Shown one piece after another: positions 16,626-25,301 of a stretch of 64,000 nucleotides of DNA. The translations under genes were made by a program, and so were the position numbers. The notes beneath the pieces are model-generated. The model was not told where the DNA came from, ran no database searches, and saw only the letters and a program-made list of their open reading frames with translations. The DNA lies in the NCBI RefSeq assembly GCF_001190925.1, contig NZ_CP011072.1, positions 4,402,001 through 4,466,000 on the forward strand, written 5' to 3'. Position 1 is the stretch's first letter. Every line of letters starts with the position of its first letter. This DNA is from Azoarcus sp. CIB (GTDB lineage Bacteria; Pseudomonadota; Gammaproteobacteria; Burkholderiales; Rhodocyclaceae).

Positions 16626-17296
16626 CACGGCGCCTCGAGCACGTAGCCCATGCCGCGCACGGTGCGGATCAGCTTGGGCTCGAACGGGTCATCGACCTTG
16701 GCGCGCAGGCGGCGCACCGCGACCTCGATCACATTGGTGTCGCTGTCGAAGTTCATGTCCCACACCTGCGAGGCGATCAGCGAGCGCGGCAATACCTCGC
16801 CCTGGCGGCGCAGCAGCAGCTCCAGCAGGCCGAACTCCTTCGCGGTCAGATCGATGCGCTGCCCCGCCCGCGTCACGCGCCGGCGCAGCAGGTCCAGCTC
16901 GAGGTCAGCCGCGCGCAGCGTCTCCGGCTCCTTCGACTTGCCCCGGCGCAGCAGCGTGCGCACGCGCGCGAGGAGCTCGGAAAACGCGAAGGGCTTGACG
17001 AGGTAGTCGTCGGCGCCCAGCTCCAAGCCGCGCACGCGGTCCTCGACCTGGTCGCGCGCGGTCAGGAACAGCACCGGCATCTCGCGCCCCGCGCGGCGCA
17101 CCGTCTGCAGCACGCTCCAGCCGTCCAGGCCGGGCAGCATCACGTCGAGCACCATCAGGTCGTACTCGCCGGTCAGCGCGAGGTGCAGCCCATCCATGCC
17201 GTCGCGCGCGAGGTCGACGACGAAGCCGGCCTCGACCAGGCCCTGCCTGAGATAATCGCCGGTCTTGGCCTCGTCTTCGACGATCAGGATCTTCAC
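16625..17296 (-). CDS. cusR: Heavy-metal response regulator (CusR/CopR type)
   Basis: OmpR/PhoB-type response regulator of 223 aa. The receiver has phospho-acceptor Asp51 in [14 protein letters not shown] and the conserved Lys101 ([14 protein letters not shown]). The C-terminal winged helix contains the [41 protein letters not shown] pattern (given here as landmarks [19 protein letters not shown] and [10 protein letters not shown]) that is typical of CusR, CopR and PcoR. I chose GTG at 17296 because VKILIVEDE is the normal beginning; the in-frame extension upstream is not conserved. It is divergent from cusF and a palindrome at 17365-17378 is the likely binding site for both promoters. Confidence 0.88.
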   Translation of the reverse strand: MKILIVEDEAKTGDYLRQGLVEAGFVVDLARDGMDGLHLALTGEYDLMVLDVMLPGLDGWSVLQTVRRAGREMPVLFLTARDQVEDRVRGLELGADDYLVKPFAFSELLARVRTLLRRGKSKEPETLRAADLELDLLRRRVTRAGQRIDLTAKEFGLLELLLRRQGEVLPRSLIASQVWDMNFDSDTNVIEVAVRRLRAKVDDPFEPKLIRTVRGMGYVLEAP

Positions 17297-17364
17297 CACT
17301 GGCTCCTTGCCACCATCACACCACGGATCGCATTGTGCCCGCCCCCACCGGGTGCGGATCAAGA

Positions 17365-17378
17365 TTACAAAGATGTAA
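17365..17378. promoter_or_regulatory. Cop-box-like operator (TTACA-N4-TGTAA)
   Basis: TTACAAAGATGTAA is a perfect 5-bp inverted repeat with a 4-bp spacer, lying between the divergent regulator gene (start 17296) and cusF (start 17452). It resembles the copper boxes bound by CopR, PcoR and CinR homologues. It is the only such palindrome I see in the 155-bp spacer. Autoregulation plus activation of cusFCBA is the expected logic. Confidence 0.6.
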
Positions 17379-17451
17379 CCCCGGAGTCAGCTTTCTGTCC
17401 TCACGCCCTTTTCATACTGACCCCATTCCTGCCATGCATGGAGCTCTCCCG

Positions 17452-17811
17452 ATGAAAACCACGCTTCTGATCGCGACCCTGGGCCTCTTCGCCGCCTCGA
17501 CGGGACAGGCGTTCGCGCAAAGCGGCCATGACGCCGGTCACAGTCACCACATGGCGCAGAACGCCGCACCGACGAACGCCTCCGCTGCGCGGATGAGCGA
17601 GGGCACGGTCAAAAAAGTCGACAAGGCGGCCGCGAAGATCACGATCGCCCACGGCCCGCTCGAGAACCTCGGCATGCCGGGGATGACGATGGCCTTCCGC
17701 GCCGCCGACGCGGCGATGCTCGACAAGGTCAAGGCCGGCGACAAGATCCGCTTCACCGCCGAACGCGTCGACGGCGTGTTCAGCGTCACGCAACTCGAAG
17801 TCGCCAAGTAG
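17452..17811 (+). CDS. cusF: CusF-type periplasmic copper/silver chaperone with Trp to Met change
   Basis: Periplasmic protein of 119 aa. The signal peptide (residues 1-23) ends AFA-QS and a His-rich segment follows (GHDAGHSHHM). The CusF domain spans about 48-119. In E. coli CusF the metal is held by a His, two Met and a capping Trp; here His67, Met78 and Met80 (in MPGMTMAF) are kept, but the Trp position is Met75. CusF would hand Cu(I)/Ag(I) to the CusB adaptor. The ATG at 17452 follows GGAG at 17440. It is the first gene downstream of the cop-box-like site; a 225-bp spacer containing a family A repeat separates it from cusC. Confidence 0.83.
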   Translation: MKTTLLIATLGLFAASTGQAFAQSGHDAGHSHHMAQNAAPTNASAARMSEGTVKKVDKAAAKITIAHGPLENLGMPGMTMAFRAADAAMLDKVKAGDKIRFTAERVDGVFSVTQLEVAK

Positions 17812-17849
17812 GGGGCCGCTTCCGGCGACTGACTATTAACTCGGCAAGC

Positions 17850-17989
17850 AATCACGTGATATCCGGTTGAGCACGGCACAGTCACTCCCTCCCCTTCAAG
17901 GGGAGGGCTGGGGTGGGGATGGGTTAGAGCCGGTCCGCCGGAAACCCATCCCCCTCCTAACCTCCCCCTTGAAGGGGGAGGAACAAGGT
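17850..17989. repeat. Dispersed intergenic repeat, family A, copy 2 (extended)
   Basis: Same core as 3205-3312, beginning CTCCCTCCCCTTCAAGGGG at 17885, but with about 31 bp of extra shared sequence upstream that starts ACGTGAT and includes GGTTGA and GTCACT. The copy at 20945-21080 has the same extension at the same spacing and the same orientation, so the two are direct repeats flanking cusC and cusB. Confidence 0.78.
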
Positions 17990-18036
17990 GACGGCAGCCC
18001 CGCCGCCCCAAACAACAACGCCTTCGCGGAGTCCCG

Positions 18037-19392
18037 ATGATGAACTCGTCCAACGCGAGAACGCGCCGGCCGCACGCGCCGGCCTCGCTCCTGGTCGCAA
18101 GCCTGCTGGCCCTCGCGACGACGGTCCATGCCCAGGACGCCGCCCCGCCACTAGCCCGAACTTTCCCGATCACTCCGACCGCTCCTGCGGTGAATCAGAC
18201 CCCTGCCCTCGGCGCCGACATCGCCGGCCTTCTGGAACACGCCCGCAGCACGAACCCCGCCTTCGCCGCCCAGCGCGCCGAGAGCGCAGCCGCCCGCGAG
18301 CGCATAGCCTCTGCCGGCGCCCTGCCCGACCCGAACGTCCAGGTCGAGCTGATGGACTTCACCAACGAGATGCGCGGCGGCGGCACGACGCTGGTGCCCG
18401 GCCGCGTCGGCGAGACCCGCTACCGTTTCATCCAGCCGCTGCCGGGCTGGGGCAAGCGCGACCTGCAGAGCCGCACCGCCGCCGCCAAGGCCGAGCAGGC
18501 CGTGGCCGGACTCGACGCCGCCTGGCTGGATCTCGCCATGACCATCAAACAGGCCTGGCTGCGCTACTACGCCGCCGACCGCGAAGCCACCCTCGCGCGC
18601 GAATCGCTCGCGCTGCTCGGCGGCCTCGAGGAAGCCACCCTCGCACGCTACCGCCAGGGCCTCGCCCCGCAGCAGGCGGTGCTGCGCGCCCAGCGCGAGA
18701 TCACCAGCCAGCGCCTCGCGCAGGTCGGCATCGAACAGCGCCGTCGCGGCGCCAGCGCGGCCCTTAACGGCCTGCTCGCGCGCGCCCCGCACGCGCCGCT
18801 TGCGGCTCCCGCCGAACCGCCCGCCCTGCCCGACACACTAGACCTTCCTGCCCTCGTCGACCGCGCCCGCAGCACCAACCCCGCCCTCACGGCGGATGAG
18901 CGCGGCATCGAAGCCGCCCGCCTGGAACGCGAACGCACCTGGGCCGACCGCTACCCCGACTACACGATCGGCGTCACGAACAACCGCCCGCGCGGCGAGG
19001 ACCAATCCTGGGACCTGATGTTCGAGGTGATGATCCCGCTGCAGCAATCCGCGCGCCGCGCCCGCGAACGCGAGGCCACCCACATGCTCACGGCCGCCGA
19101 CGCGAAGCGCGAGGCAACCGGTGCGCGCCTCGCGGGCGAGCTCGGCGGCGCCTGGGCAAACTACACGAGCAGCCGGGAAAGCCAGCGCCTCATCCGCGCC
19201 ACGCTGCTGCCGCAGGCGCAGGCGACGCGAGACGCGACGCGCACAGCCTTCGAGACCGGCCGCGCCGACTTCGACGCGGTGCTCGAAGCCGAGCGCCAGC
19301 TGGTCGACACCCGCATGAGCCTGCTGCAGTCGGAAGTCGAGGCGCGCATGGCCCTGTACGAAATCGAGAAACTGGTCGGAGAAGCCCTGTGA
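18037..19392 (+). CDS. cusC: TolC-family outer-membrane efflux protein of the Cus system
   Basis: Outer-membrane channel protein of 451 aa for a tripartite RND pump. A signal peptide of about 32 residues ends VHA-QD. Two outer-membrane efflux domains follow, each with long Ala/Arg-rich alpha-helical stretches, as in CusC, CzcC and TolC homologues; the motif ARSTNPALTADERGIEAA marks the second. The LVPGRVGETRYRFIQPLPGWGKR segment is a feature of heavy-metal members. There is no lipoprotein Cys at the signal cleavage site, unlike E. coli CusC. It begins 47 bp after a family A repeat, and its stop overlaps the GTG start of cusB by 4 bp. Confidence 0.82.
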   Translation: MMNSSNARTRRPHAPASLLVASLLALATTVHAQDAAPPLARTFPITPTAPAVNQTPALGADIAGLLEHARSTNPAFAAQRAESAAARERIASAGALPDPNVQVELMDFTNEMRGGGTTLVPGRVGETRYRFIQPLPGWGKRDLQSRTAAAKAEQAVAGLDAAWLDLAMTIKQAWLRYYAADREATLARESLALLGGLEEATLARYRQGLAPQQAVLRAQREITSQRLAQVGIEQRRRGASAALNGLLARAPHAPLAAPAEPPALPDTLDLPALVDRARSTNPALTADERGIEAARLERERTWADRYPDYTIGVTNNRPRGEDQSWDLMFEVMIPLQQSARRAREREATHMLTAADAKREATGARLAGELGGAWANYTSSRESQRLIRATLLPQAQATRDATRTAFETGRADFDAVLEAERQLVDTRMSLLQSEVEARMALYEIEKLVGEAL

Positions 19393-20927
19393 AGCCCGCC
19401 GCACAACTCGCCGCCGGCGCCGCCGCGGTCGCCCTTGCCCTCGCCGCCGGCTACTTCGCCGGCACCCGCAACGCGGACCATCCCGCCCCCGCCCCCGCCA
19501 CGTCGGCCGACGCCACGGCGCCCGCGGAAAACACGGGCGACAAGAAGATCCTGTACTACCGCAACCCGATGGGCCTGCCCGACACCTCGCCGGAGCCGAA
19601 GAAGGACGCCATGGGCATGGACTACATCCCGGTATATGAAGGCGAGGACGATGGCGCCGACGACACCGGCGCCGTCACCGTGAGCCCGTCGCGCCTGCAG
19701 ACGCTGGGCGTGCGCACCGCGATCGCCGAGCTGCGCGCGCTAGACGAGCCCGTCCGCGTCGTCGGCCGTGTCGCCATCAACGAGCGCACCACCGTCGACG
19801 TCGCGCCCCGCTTCGAAGGCTGGATCGAACGCCTGCACGTCAGCGCCAGCGGCGACCCGGTACGCCGCGGTCAGGCGCTGTTCTCCGTGTACAGCCCGGA
19901 ACTGGTGTCGGCCGGCAGCGAACTGCAGATCGCCGAACGCCTGCAACGCGACGCCGCCGCCGACCCGGAAGCAGCCGAATCGGCCCGCCGCCTCGCGGAC
20001 GCCACCCGCGCACGCGTCTCGAACTGGCAGATGAAGCTGCCCGAGGGGGCGAAAGCCGGTAACGGACGGCTCACCTTCACCTCGCCCGCAAACGGCATCG
20101 TGCTGGAGAAGAAGGCCGTCGAAGGCATGCGTTTCATGCCCGGCGAGGCGCTCTACCGCATCGCCGACTTGTCGAGCGTCTGGGTGCTCGCCGACGTGTA
20201 TGAGCGCGACCTCGCGCGCGTAAAACCCGGCCAGTCGGCGAGCGTGACGCTCGACGCCTTCCCCGGACGCAGCTTCCCGGCGAAGGTCGCCTACCTGTAT
20301 CCGACGCTCGACGCAGCGACCCGCACGGTGTCCATCCGCCTCGAACTCGCAAACCCCGAAGGCCTCCTGCGCCCGGGCCTCTTCGCGCACGCCGAGGTCG
20401 CCACCGGCAAGGCCGCCCCCGTGCTGACCATCCCCGCCTCCGCGATGATCGACAGCGGCGAGCGCCAGGTCGTGCTCGTCGCGCAGGACGAAGGTCGCTT
20501 CCTGCCGAAGGCGGTCAAGGTCGGCCGCCGCGGCAGCGATCACATCGAGATCATCGAAGGGATCGCCGCCGGCGAGCGCGTCGTCGTGTCGGCGAACTTC
20601 CTGATCGATGCCGAAAGCAACCTGCGCGCCGCGCTCGCGACATTCACCGCCGGCAAGGACGGCGGCGCTGCCGTGCAGCACTACTCCGCCGACGGCACCC
20701 TGGACGCGATCGACACCTCCGCCGGCACCGTCAGCATCACCCACGGCGCAATCCCCGCGCTGAAGTGGCCGCCGATGACGATGGACTTCAACCTGGCCTC
20801 GCCCGAGGTCGTCAAGAACATCGCCCCGGGCACCCCGATCCGCTTCGAGTTCGAACAGCGCACGTCGGGCGAATTCACGATCACGCGCATCGAACCCGCC
20901 GCAGTTAGTGACCACAAGGGGCATTGA
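19389..20927 (+). CDS. cusB: CusB-type periplasmic adaptor with fused C-terminal CusF domain
   Basis: Membrane-fusion protein of 512 aa linking CusA and CusC. After an N-terminal membrane anchor, residues about 52-82 form a heavy-metal binding domain with YYRNPMGLPDTSP and DAMGMDYIPVY, the Met-rich site of CusB proteins. The HlyD-like barrel and hairpin fill the middle. The C-terminal 75 residues are an extra CusF-like domain with the complete ligand set, ITHGAIPALKWPPMTMDF: His, Trp, Met, Met. That fusion is known in some CusB homologues and contrasts with the separate CusF here, which lacks the Trp. GTG start at 19389 overlaps the cusC stop. Confidence 0.87.
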   Translation: MKPAAQLAAGAAAVALALAAGYFAGTRNADHPAPAPATSADATAPAENTGDKKILYYRNPMGLPDTSPEPKKDAMGMDYIPVYEGEDDGADDTGAVTVSPSRLQTLGVRTAIAELRALDEPVRVVGRVAINERTTVDVAPRFEGWIERLHVSASGDPVRRGQALFSVYSPELVSAGSELQIAERLQRDAAADPEAAESARRLADATRARVSNWQMKLPEGAKAGNGRLTFTSPANGIVLEKKAVEGMRFMPGEALYRIADLSSVWVLADVYERDLARVKPGQSASVTLDAFPGRSFPAKVAYLYPTLDAATRTVSIRLELANPEGLLRPGLFAHAEVATGKAAPVLTIPASAMIDSGERQVVLVAQDEGRFLPKAVKVGRRGSDHIEIIEGIAAGERVVVSANFLIDAESNLRAALATFTAGKDGGAAVQHYSADGTLDAIDTSAGTVSITHGAIPALKWPPMTMDFNLASPEVVKNIAPGTPIRFEFEQRTSGEFTITRIEPAAVSDHKGH

Positions 20928-20944
20928 TAACCGTAGGTGCAGTT

Positions 20945-21080
20945 ACGTGATTTCAGGTTGAATCCTGCGCGGTCACTCCCTCCCCTTCAAGGGGAGGGCT
21001 GGGGTGGGGATGGGTTAAGCAGACGCCGCCGAAACCCATCCCCCTCCTAACCTCCCCCCTTGAAGGGGGAGGAACTTCGT
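20945..21080. repeat. Dispersed intergenic repeat, family A, copy 3 (extended)
   Basis: Fills most of the 194-bp spacer between cusB and cusA. It shares the ACGTGAT...GGTTGA...GTCACT extension with 17850-17989 and then the family core from 20976. The hairpin it can form lies inside what should be one cus transcript, so it may reduce or process read-through into cusA. Confidence 0.78.
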
Positions 21081-21121
21081 GCCCGAGCAGACGTTAGATA
21101 CTCGACTACCGGACAAACAGC

Positions 21122-24100
21122 ATGCTCAACCGCCTCATCGACTGGTCCGCGCGCAACGTCTTCCTCGTCCTGCTCGCGACGCTGTTCGTCAGCGCCGCAG
21201 GCCTCTATGCGCTGAAGAACACCCCCGTCGACGCCCTGCCCGACCTCTCCGACGTGCAGGTCATCGTCTACGCCGACTTCCCCGGCCAGGCGCCGCAGGT
21301 CGTCGAGGATCAGGTCACCTACCCGCTCACGACCGCGCTGCTCGCGGTGCCCAAGGCCAAGGTCGTGCGCGGCTTCTCGATGTTCGGCGCGTCCTACGTG
21401 TACGTAATCTTCGAGGACGGCACCGACATCTACTGGGCGCGCTCGCGCGTGCTCGAGTACCTGTCCTCGGCCGCCGCCCGCATGCCCGCCGGCGTCGCGC
21501 CGCAGATCGGCCCGGACGCGACCGGCGTCGGCTGGGTCTATCAATACGCGCTCACCGGCAAGGACCGTTCGCTCGCCGAGCTGCGCAGCCTGCAGGACTG
21601 GTACGTGCGCTACCAGCTCACCAAGGCCCACGGCGTCGCCGAAGTCGCGAGCCTCGGCGGCTTCGTCAAGGAATACCAGGTCACCGTCGACCCGCACCGC
21701 CTCGCCACCTACGCCATCCCACTCGACCGCGTCGCACAGGTCATCCGCGCCTCCAACCGCGACGTCGGCGGGCGCGTCGTCGAACTGGCCGAAACCGAGT
21801 ACATGGTGCGCGGCCGCGGCTACCTCAGGAACGCCGAAGACATCGGCAACCTCGTGCTCAAGAGCGAGGGCGGCACGCCGGTGCTGGTGCGCGACATCGC
21901 GCGCGTCGAGATGGTGCCGGCCGAGCGGCGCGGCATCGCCGAGCTCAACGGTGAGGGCGAAGTCGCCTCCGGCATCGTCATGGCGCGCTTTGGCCAGAAC
22001 GCGCTGGAGGTGATCGCCAACGTCAAGGCCAAGATCACCGAGATCTCCGCGGGCCTCCCCGAAGGCACCTCCATCGTCCCGGTCTACGATCGCTCGACGC
22101 TGATCGAACGCGCGATCGCCAACCTCAAGACGACGCTGATCGAAGAAAGCGTGATCGTCGCCGCCGTGTGCATCATCTTCCTGATGCACGTCCGCAGCGC
22201 GCTGGTCGCCATCATCACCCTGCCGATCGGCATCCTCATCGCCTTCATCGCGATGCATTCCCTCGGCCTCGGCTCCAACATCATGAGCCTGGGCGGCATC
22301 GCGATCGCCATCGGCGCGATGGTCGACGCGGCGATCGTGATGATCGAGAACGCCCACAAGCGCCTCGAACAGGTCCCCGACGACGCACCGCATTCCGCGC
22401 GCGCCGAAGCGATGATCCGCGCCTGCAAGGAAGTCGGCCCCGCGCTGTTCTTCTCGCTGCTGATCATCACCGTCTCCTTCCTGCCGGTGTTCACGCTCGA
22501 AGGCCAGGAAGGCCGCATGTTCTCGCCGCTCGCCTTCACCAAGACCTTCGCGATGGCCGGCGCGGCACTGCTGTCCGTGACGCTCGTGCCCGTGCTGATG
22601 ATGCTCTTCATCCGCGGCCGCATCATGCCGGAGGCGAAGAACCCGGTGAATCGCGCGCTGATCTGGCTGTACCGCCCCATCATCGCGTGGGTCATGCGCC
22701 ACCGCTGGCTGACCCTGATCGCCGCTGCGATCTCGATGGCGATCACGATCTTCCCCGCCACCCGCATCGGCGCCGAATTCATGCCGACGCTCAACGAAGG
22801 CACCCTCTTCTACATGCCTGCGTCGCTGCCCGGCATGTCGGTCACCAAGGCGGGCGAACTCCTGCAGACCACCGACCGCATCATCAAGACCTTCCCCGAG
22901 GTCGAATCCGTCTACGGCAAGGCCGGCCGCGCCAACAGCGCCACCGACCCCGCGCCGCTGGAGATGTTCGAGACCGTCATCAACCTCAAGCCGGAGTCCG
23001 AATGGCGTCCCGGCATGACGACCGACAAGCTCATCGCCGAGATGGACGCCGCGCTCAAGTTCCCCGGCGTTGCCAACTCCTGGACCATGCCGATCAAGGC
23101 CCGCCTCGACATGCTCTCCACCGGCATCCGCACGCCGATCGGCGTCAAGGTCTTCGGCAAGGACCTCGCCGTCATCGAGCGCCTCGCCCGCGAAGTCGAA
23201 GCTGCCGTGCGCGACGTGCCCGGCACCACCAGCGCCTACGCCGAGCGCGTCACCGGCGGCTTCTACCTCGACATCACGCCCGACCGCGCCCAGCTCGCGC
23301 GCTACGGCATCACCGTCGACGACTTCCAGATGGTCGTCGCCACCGCCCTCGGGGGCGAACCCGTCACCACCACCGTCGAAGGCCTGGAACGCTACACCGT
23401 CGCCGTGCGCTACCCGCGCGACCTGCGCGACGACCCGCGCCGCATCGCATCGGAAGTCTTCGTGCCGCTCCCGGCCGGCGGCAACCTCCCGCTCGGCCAG
23501 CTCGCCAAGGTCTCGCTCACCAAGGGTGCCCCCGCGATCCGCACCGAAAACGCGCTCCTCGCCGCCTACGTGTTCGTCGACATCCGCGACCGCGACATCG
23601 GCTCCTACGTCGCCGACGCCCGCAAGGCCGTGTCGGAAAAGGTCGACTTCCCCCCCGGCTACTACGCCACCTGGAGCGGCCAGTTCGAATTCATGGAGCG
23701 CGCCAAGGAAAAGCTCGTCGTCGTCGTCCCGCTGACGCTCGCGATCATCTTCCTGCTCCTCTACCTCAACTTCCGCCGCCTCACCGAGACCCTCATCGTC
23801 ATGCTCTCGGTCCCCTTCGCGCTCGTCGGCGGCATCTGGCTGATGTGGTGGCTGGGCTACAACATGAGCGTCGCGGTCGCGGTGGGCTTCATCGCGCTCG
23901 CGGGGGTGGCCGCCGAAACCGGCGTCGTCATGCTCATCTACCTCGACCACGCCTGGGAAGCCATCCGCGCCAAACGCGTCGCCGAAGGCCGCCAACCCGA
24001 CGCCAACGACCTCTACCACGCGATCATGGAAGGCGCCGTCGAGCGCGTCCGCCCCAAGATGATGACGGTGGTCGCGATCATCGCGGGTCTCTTGCCCATC

Positions 24101-24292
24101 ATGTGGGGCACGGGCACCGGCAGCGAGGTCATGAGCCGCATCGCCGCCCCGATGGTCGGCGGCATGCTGTCCTCGACGGTGCTGACGCTGGGCGTGATTC
24201 CGGCGATCTATGCGCTAGTGAAGGAGTGGCGGCTGCGGCGGGAGCTGGAATCGGGAGATCGAGTCGGCGAACAGCGGCAGCACGCGGTATGA
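21122..24292 (+). CDS. cusA: CusA-type heavy-metal RND efflux permease
   Basis: Inner-membrane proton-driven efflux permease of 1056 aa, the usual length of CusA (about 1047 in E. coli). Landmarks are the N-terminal LIDWSARNVFLVLLATLF, DALPDLSDVQVIVYADFPGQAPQVVEDQVTYPL (landmarks DALPDLSDVQ and EDQVTYPL), AIAIGAMVDAAIVMIENAHKRLE in helix 4 and the C-terminal RPKMMTVVAIIAGLLPIMWGTGTGSEVMSRIA (landmarks RPKMMTVVAI and GTGSEVM), all diagnostic of the HME family for Cu(I)/Ag(I). Met residues are frequent in the periplasmic loops (FMPTLNEGTLFYMP). It would take ions from CusF and CusB and pass them to CusC. The gene is separated from cusB by a repeat-filled 194-bp spacer. Confidence 0.92.
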   Translation: MLNRLIDWSARNVFLVLLATLFVSAAGLYALKNTPVDALPDLSDVQVIVYADFPGQAPQVVEDQVTYPLTTALLAVPKAKVVRGFSMFGASYVYVIFEDGTDIYWARSRVLEYLSSAAARMPAGVAPQIGPDATGVGWVYQYALTGKDRSLAELRSLQDWYVRYQLTKAHGVAEVASLGGFVKEYQVTVDPHRLATYAIPLDRVAQVIRASNRDVGGRVVELAETEYMVRGRGYLRNAEDIGNLVLKSEGGTPVLVRDIARVEMVPAERRGIAELNGEGEVASGIVMARFGQNALEVIANVKAKITEISAGLPEGTSIVPVYDRSTLIERAIANLKTTLIEESVIVAAVCIIFLMHVRSALVAIITLPIGILIAFIAMHSLGLGSNIMSLGGIAIAIGAMVDAAIVMIENAHKRLEQVPDDAPHSARAEAMIRACKEVGPALFFSLLIITVSFLPVFTLEGQEGRMFSPLAFTKTFAMAGAALLSVTLVPVLMMLFIRGRIMPEAKNPVNRALIWLYRPIIAWVMRHRWLTLIAAAISMAITIFPATRIGAEFMPTLNEGTLFYMPASLPGMSVTKAGELLQTTDRIIKTFPEVESVYGKAGRANSATDPAPLEMFETVINLKPESEWRPGMTTDKLIAEMDAALKFPGVANSWTMPIKARLDMLSTGIRTPIGVKVFGKDLAVIERLAREVEAAVRDVPGTTSAYAERVTGGFYLDITPDRAQLARYGITVDDFQMVVATALGGEPVTTTVEGLERYTVAVRYPRDLRDDPRRIASEVFVPLPAGGNLPLGQLAKVSLTKGAPAIRTENALLAAYVFVDIRDRDIGSYVADARKAVSEKVDFPPGYYATWSGQFEFMERAKEKLVVVVPLTLAIIFLLLYLNFRRLTETLIVMLSVPFALVGGIWLMWWLGYNMSVAVAVGFIALAGVAAETGVVMLIYLDHAWEAIRAKRVAEGRQPDANDLYHAIMEGAVERVRPKMMTVVAIIAGLLPIMWGTGTGSEVMSRIAAPMVGGMLSSTVLTLGVIPAIYALVKEWRLRRELESGDRVGEQRQHAV

Positions 24293-24350
24293 TGGATTCG
24301 ACTCACCATCTGCCGCACCAAGCTGCGTTTGCCGACTCGTGACCCCGCCG

Positions 24351-24653
24351 ATGCGCCTCTCTCCCGAACAAATTGCCACCGTTCTGAGCATCGCCCACGA
24401 AGTGATGGGAGACGACGTCACGGTCAGCGTTTTCGGCTCGCGCCTGGACGACGACCGCCGCGGCGGTGACCTCGACGTCCTCGTGGAAACCGCTGAACGA
24501 CGGCCCCTGCTGCAACGTGCAGAGCTCAAGCTCCGCCTGGAAGCCGCCCTGGACATCCCGGTCGACATTCTCGCCTGCGCGCGCAACACCGAAGCAACCC
24601 CATTCCAGGCGCTGGCAATGGCACGCGCCGTCAGACTGGAGTCCCCGCGTTGA
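24351..24653 (+). CDS. MNT-domain nucleotidyltransferase antitoxin (MntA type)
   Basis: Minimal nucleotidyltransferase of 100 aa. The active site FGSRLDDDRRGGDLDVLV has Gly29-Ser30 and the catalytic Asp40 and Asp42. In the studied MntA/HepT pairs the MntA enzyme adds AMP units to a Tyr in the HEPN toxin and thereby neutralises it. The next gene overlaps the stop (TTGA) and encodes a HEPN protein, the standard arrangement. I chose ATG at 24351, which gives the common MRLSPEQIA beginning; a GTG at 24339 would add four residues. The gene follows cusA closely but is unrelated to it. Confidence 0.8.
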   Translation: MRLSPEQIATVLSIAHEVMGDDVTVSVFGSRLDDDRRGGDLDVLVETAERRPLLQRAELKLRLEAALDIPVDILACARNTEATPFQALAMARAVRLESPR

Positions 24654-25198
24654 GCCACGATCTGCTCGAAGCCGAACGCAAGCACCTGGCCAATTTGCTC
24701 GAAGCGATCCAGCGTTGTGTGTTCTTCCTGCACGAATCGGAATCGAAACACGCCTGGCCTCTCGCCGGTGCGCAGCTGGTAATCCGCAAGAAAGATGTCG
24801 CCCTGTTCGAGTCGCTGGCCGCGATCAACGAGCGCTTCGCCAAACTGCAGGACACCCTCGCTGCCGCAATGCGGCATAGCGCCTTGCTGATGGGGGAGCC
24901 CACGGACAGCTTCCTGAGGGTACTGGCGCACTTCGAGAAACTGGGCGTAATCGACTCCACCTCCGATTGGCAACGCAGCCGTGCCGCACGCAATCTTGCG
25001 GCGCACGACTATGAAACGGACTACGACGACATTGCCGAGCATTTCAATGCGCTGCACGAGCTAACTGGCATGCTTTACGCCGCTGCGCGCCGGCTCACAG
25101 ACTCGTGCTGGCAGACGCTGCAGATCGGGCCCGTCAGCGCAGATTTCTCGACCGAATTCGGGCGCATCACCGCGCAGTGGGGAGCTCAGGCGGCCTGA
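24650..25198 (+). CDS. HEPN-domain toxin (HepT-like)
   Basis: All-helical protein of 182 aa partnered with the upstream MNT gene. The motif RNLAAHDY at residues 114-121 fits the Rx4HxY signature of HEPN RNases: Arg114 and His119 would be catalytic, and Tyr121 would be the residue modified by the nucleotidyltransferase. The TTG start overlaps the previous stop, giving tight coupling. The length is somewhat greater than the minimal HepT of about 130-150 aa, with an N-terminal helical extension. In family members the toxin cleaves tRNA or mRNA. A housekeeping role is not excluded, but a type VII toxin-antitoxin system is the best reading. Confidence 0.72.
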   Translation: MSHDLLEAERKHLANLLEAIQRCVFFLHESESKHAWPLAGAQLVIRKKDVALFESLAAINERFAKLQDTLAAAMRHSALLMGEPTDSFLRVLAHFEKLGVIDSTSDWQRSRAARNLAAHDYETDYDDIAEHFNALHELTGMLYAAARRLTDSCWQTLQIGPVSADFSTEFGRITAQWGAQAA

Positions 25199-25220
25199 CT
25201 GGAGGTCGATTTCGTGGCGG

Positions 25221-25242
25221 AAATTGGAGTCTGACCCCATTT
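25221..25242. repeat. Short inverted-repeat end, left copy
   Basis: AAATTGGAGTCTGACCCC plus four further bases. A near-identical sequence in inverse orientation lies at 26586-26607, differing by two small indels. The two bracket the RHH/RelE pair and the pilin gene. The surrounding spacer 25199-25301 has no other visible feature. Confidence 0.6.
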
Positions 25243-25301
25243 CCCGTATCTGCGCTCGGCTCTCGATCGACCTGCTCGTCGCCCGATTCCCCTCTGACAA
25301 T

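Noticed and set aside
16626-16628. GTG at 16628 as the start of the sensor kinase
   Set aside because: It is possible, but the adjacent ATG at 16625 gives the usual TGATG overlap with the regulator stop and a standard start codon.
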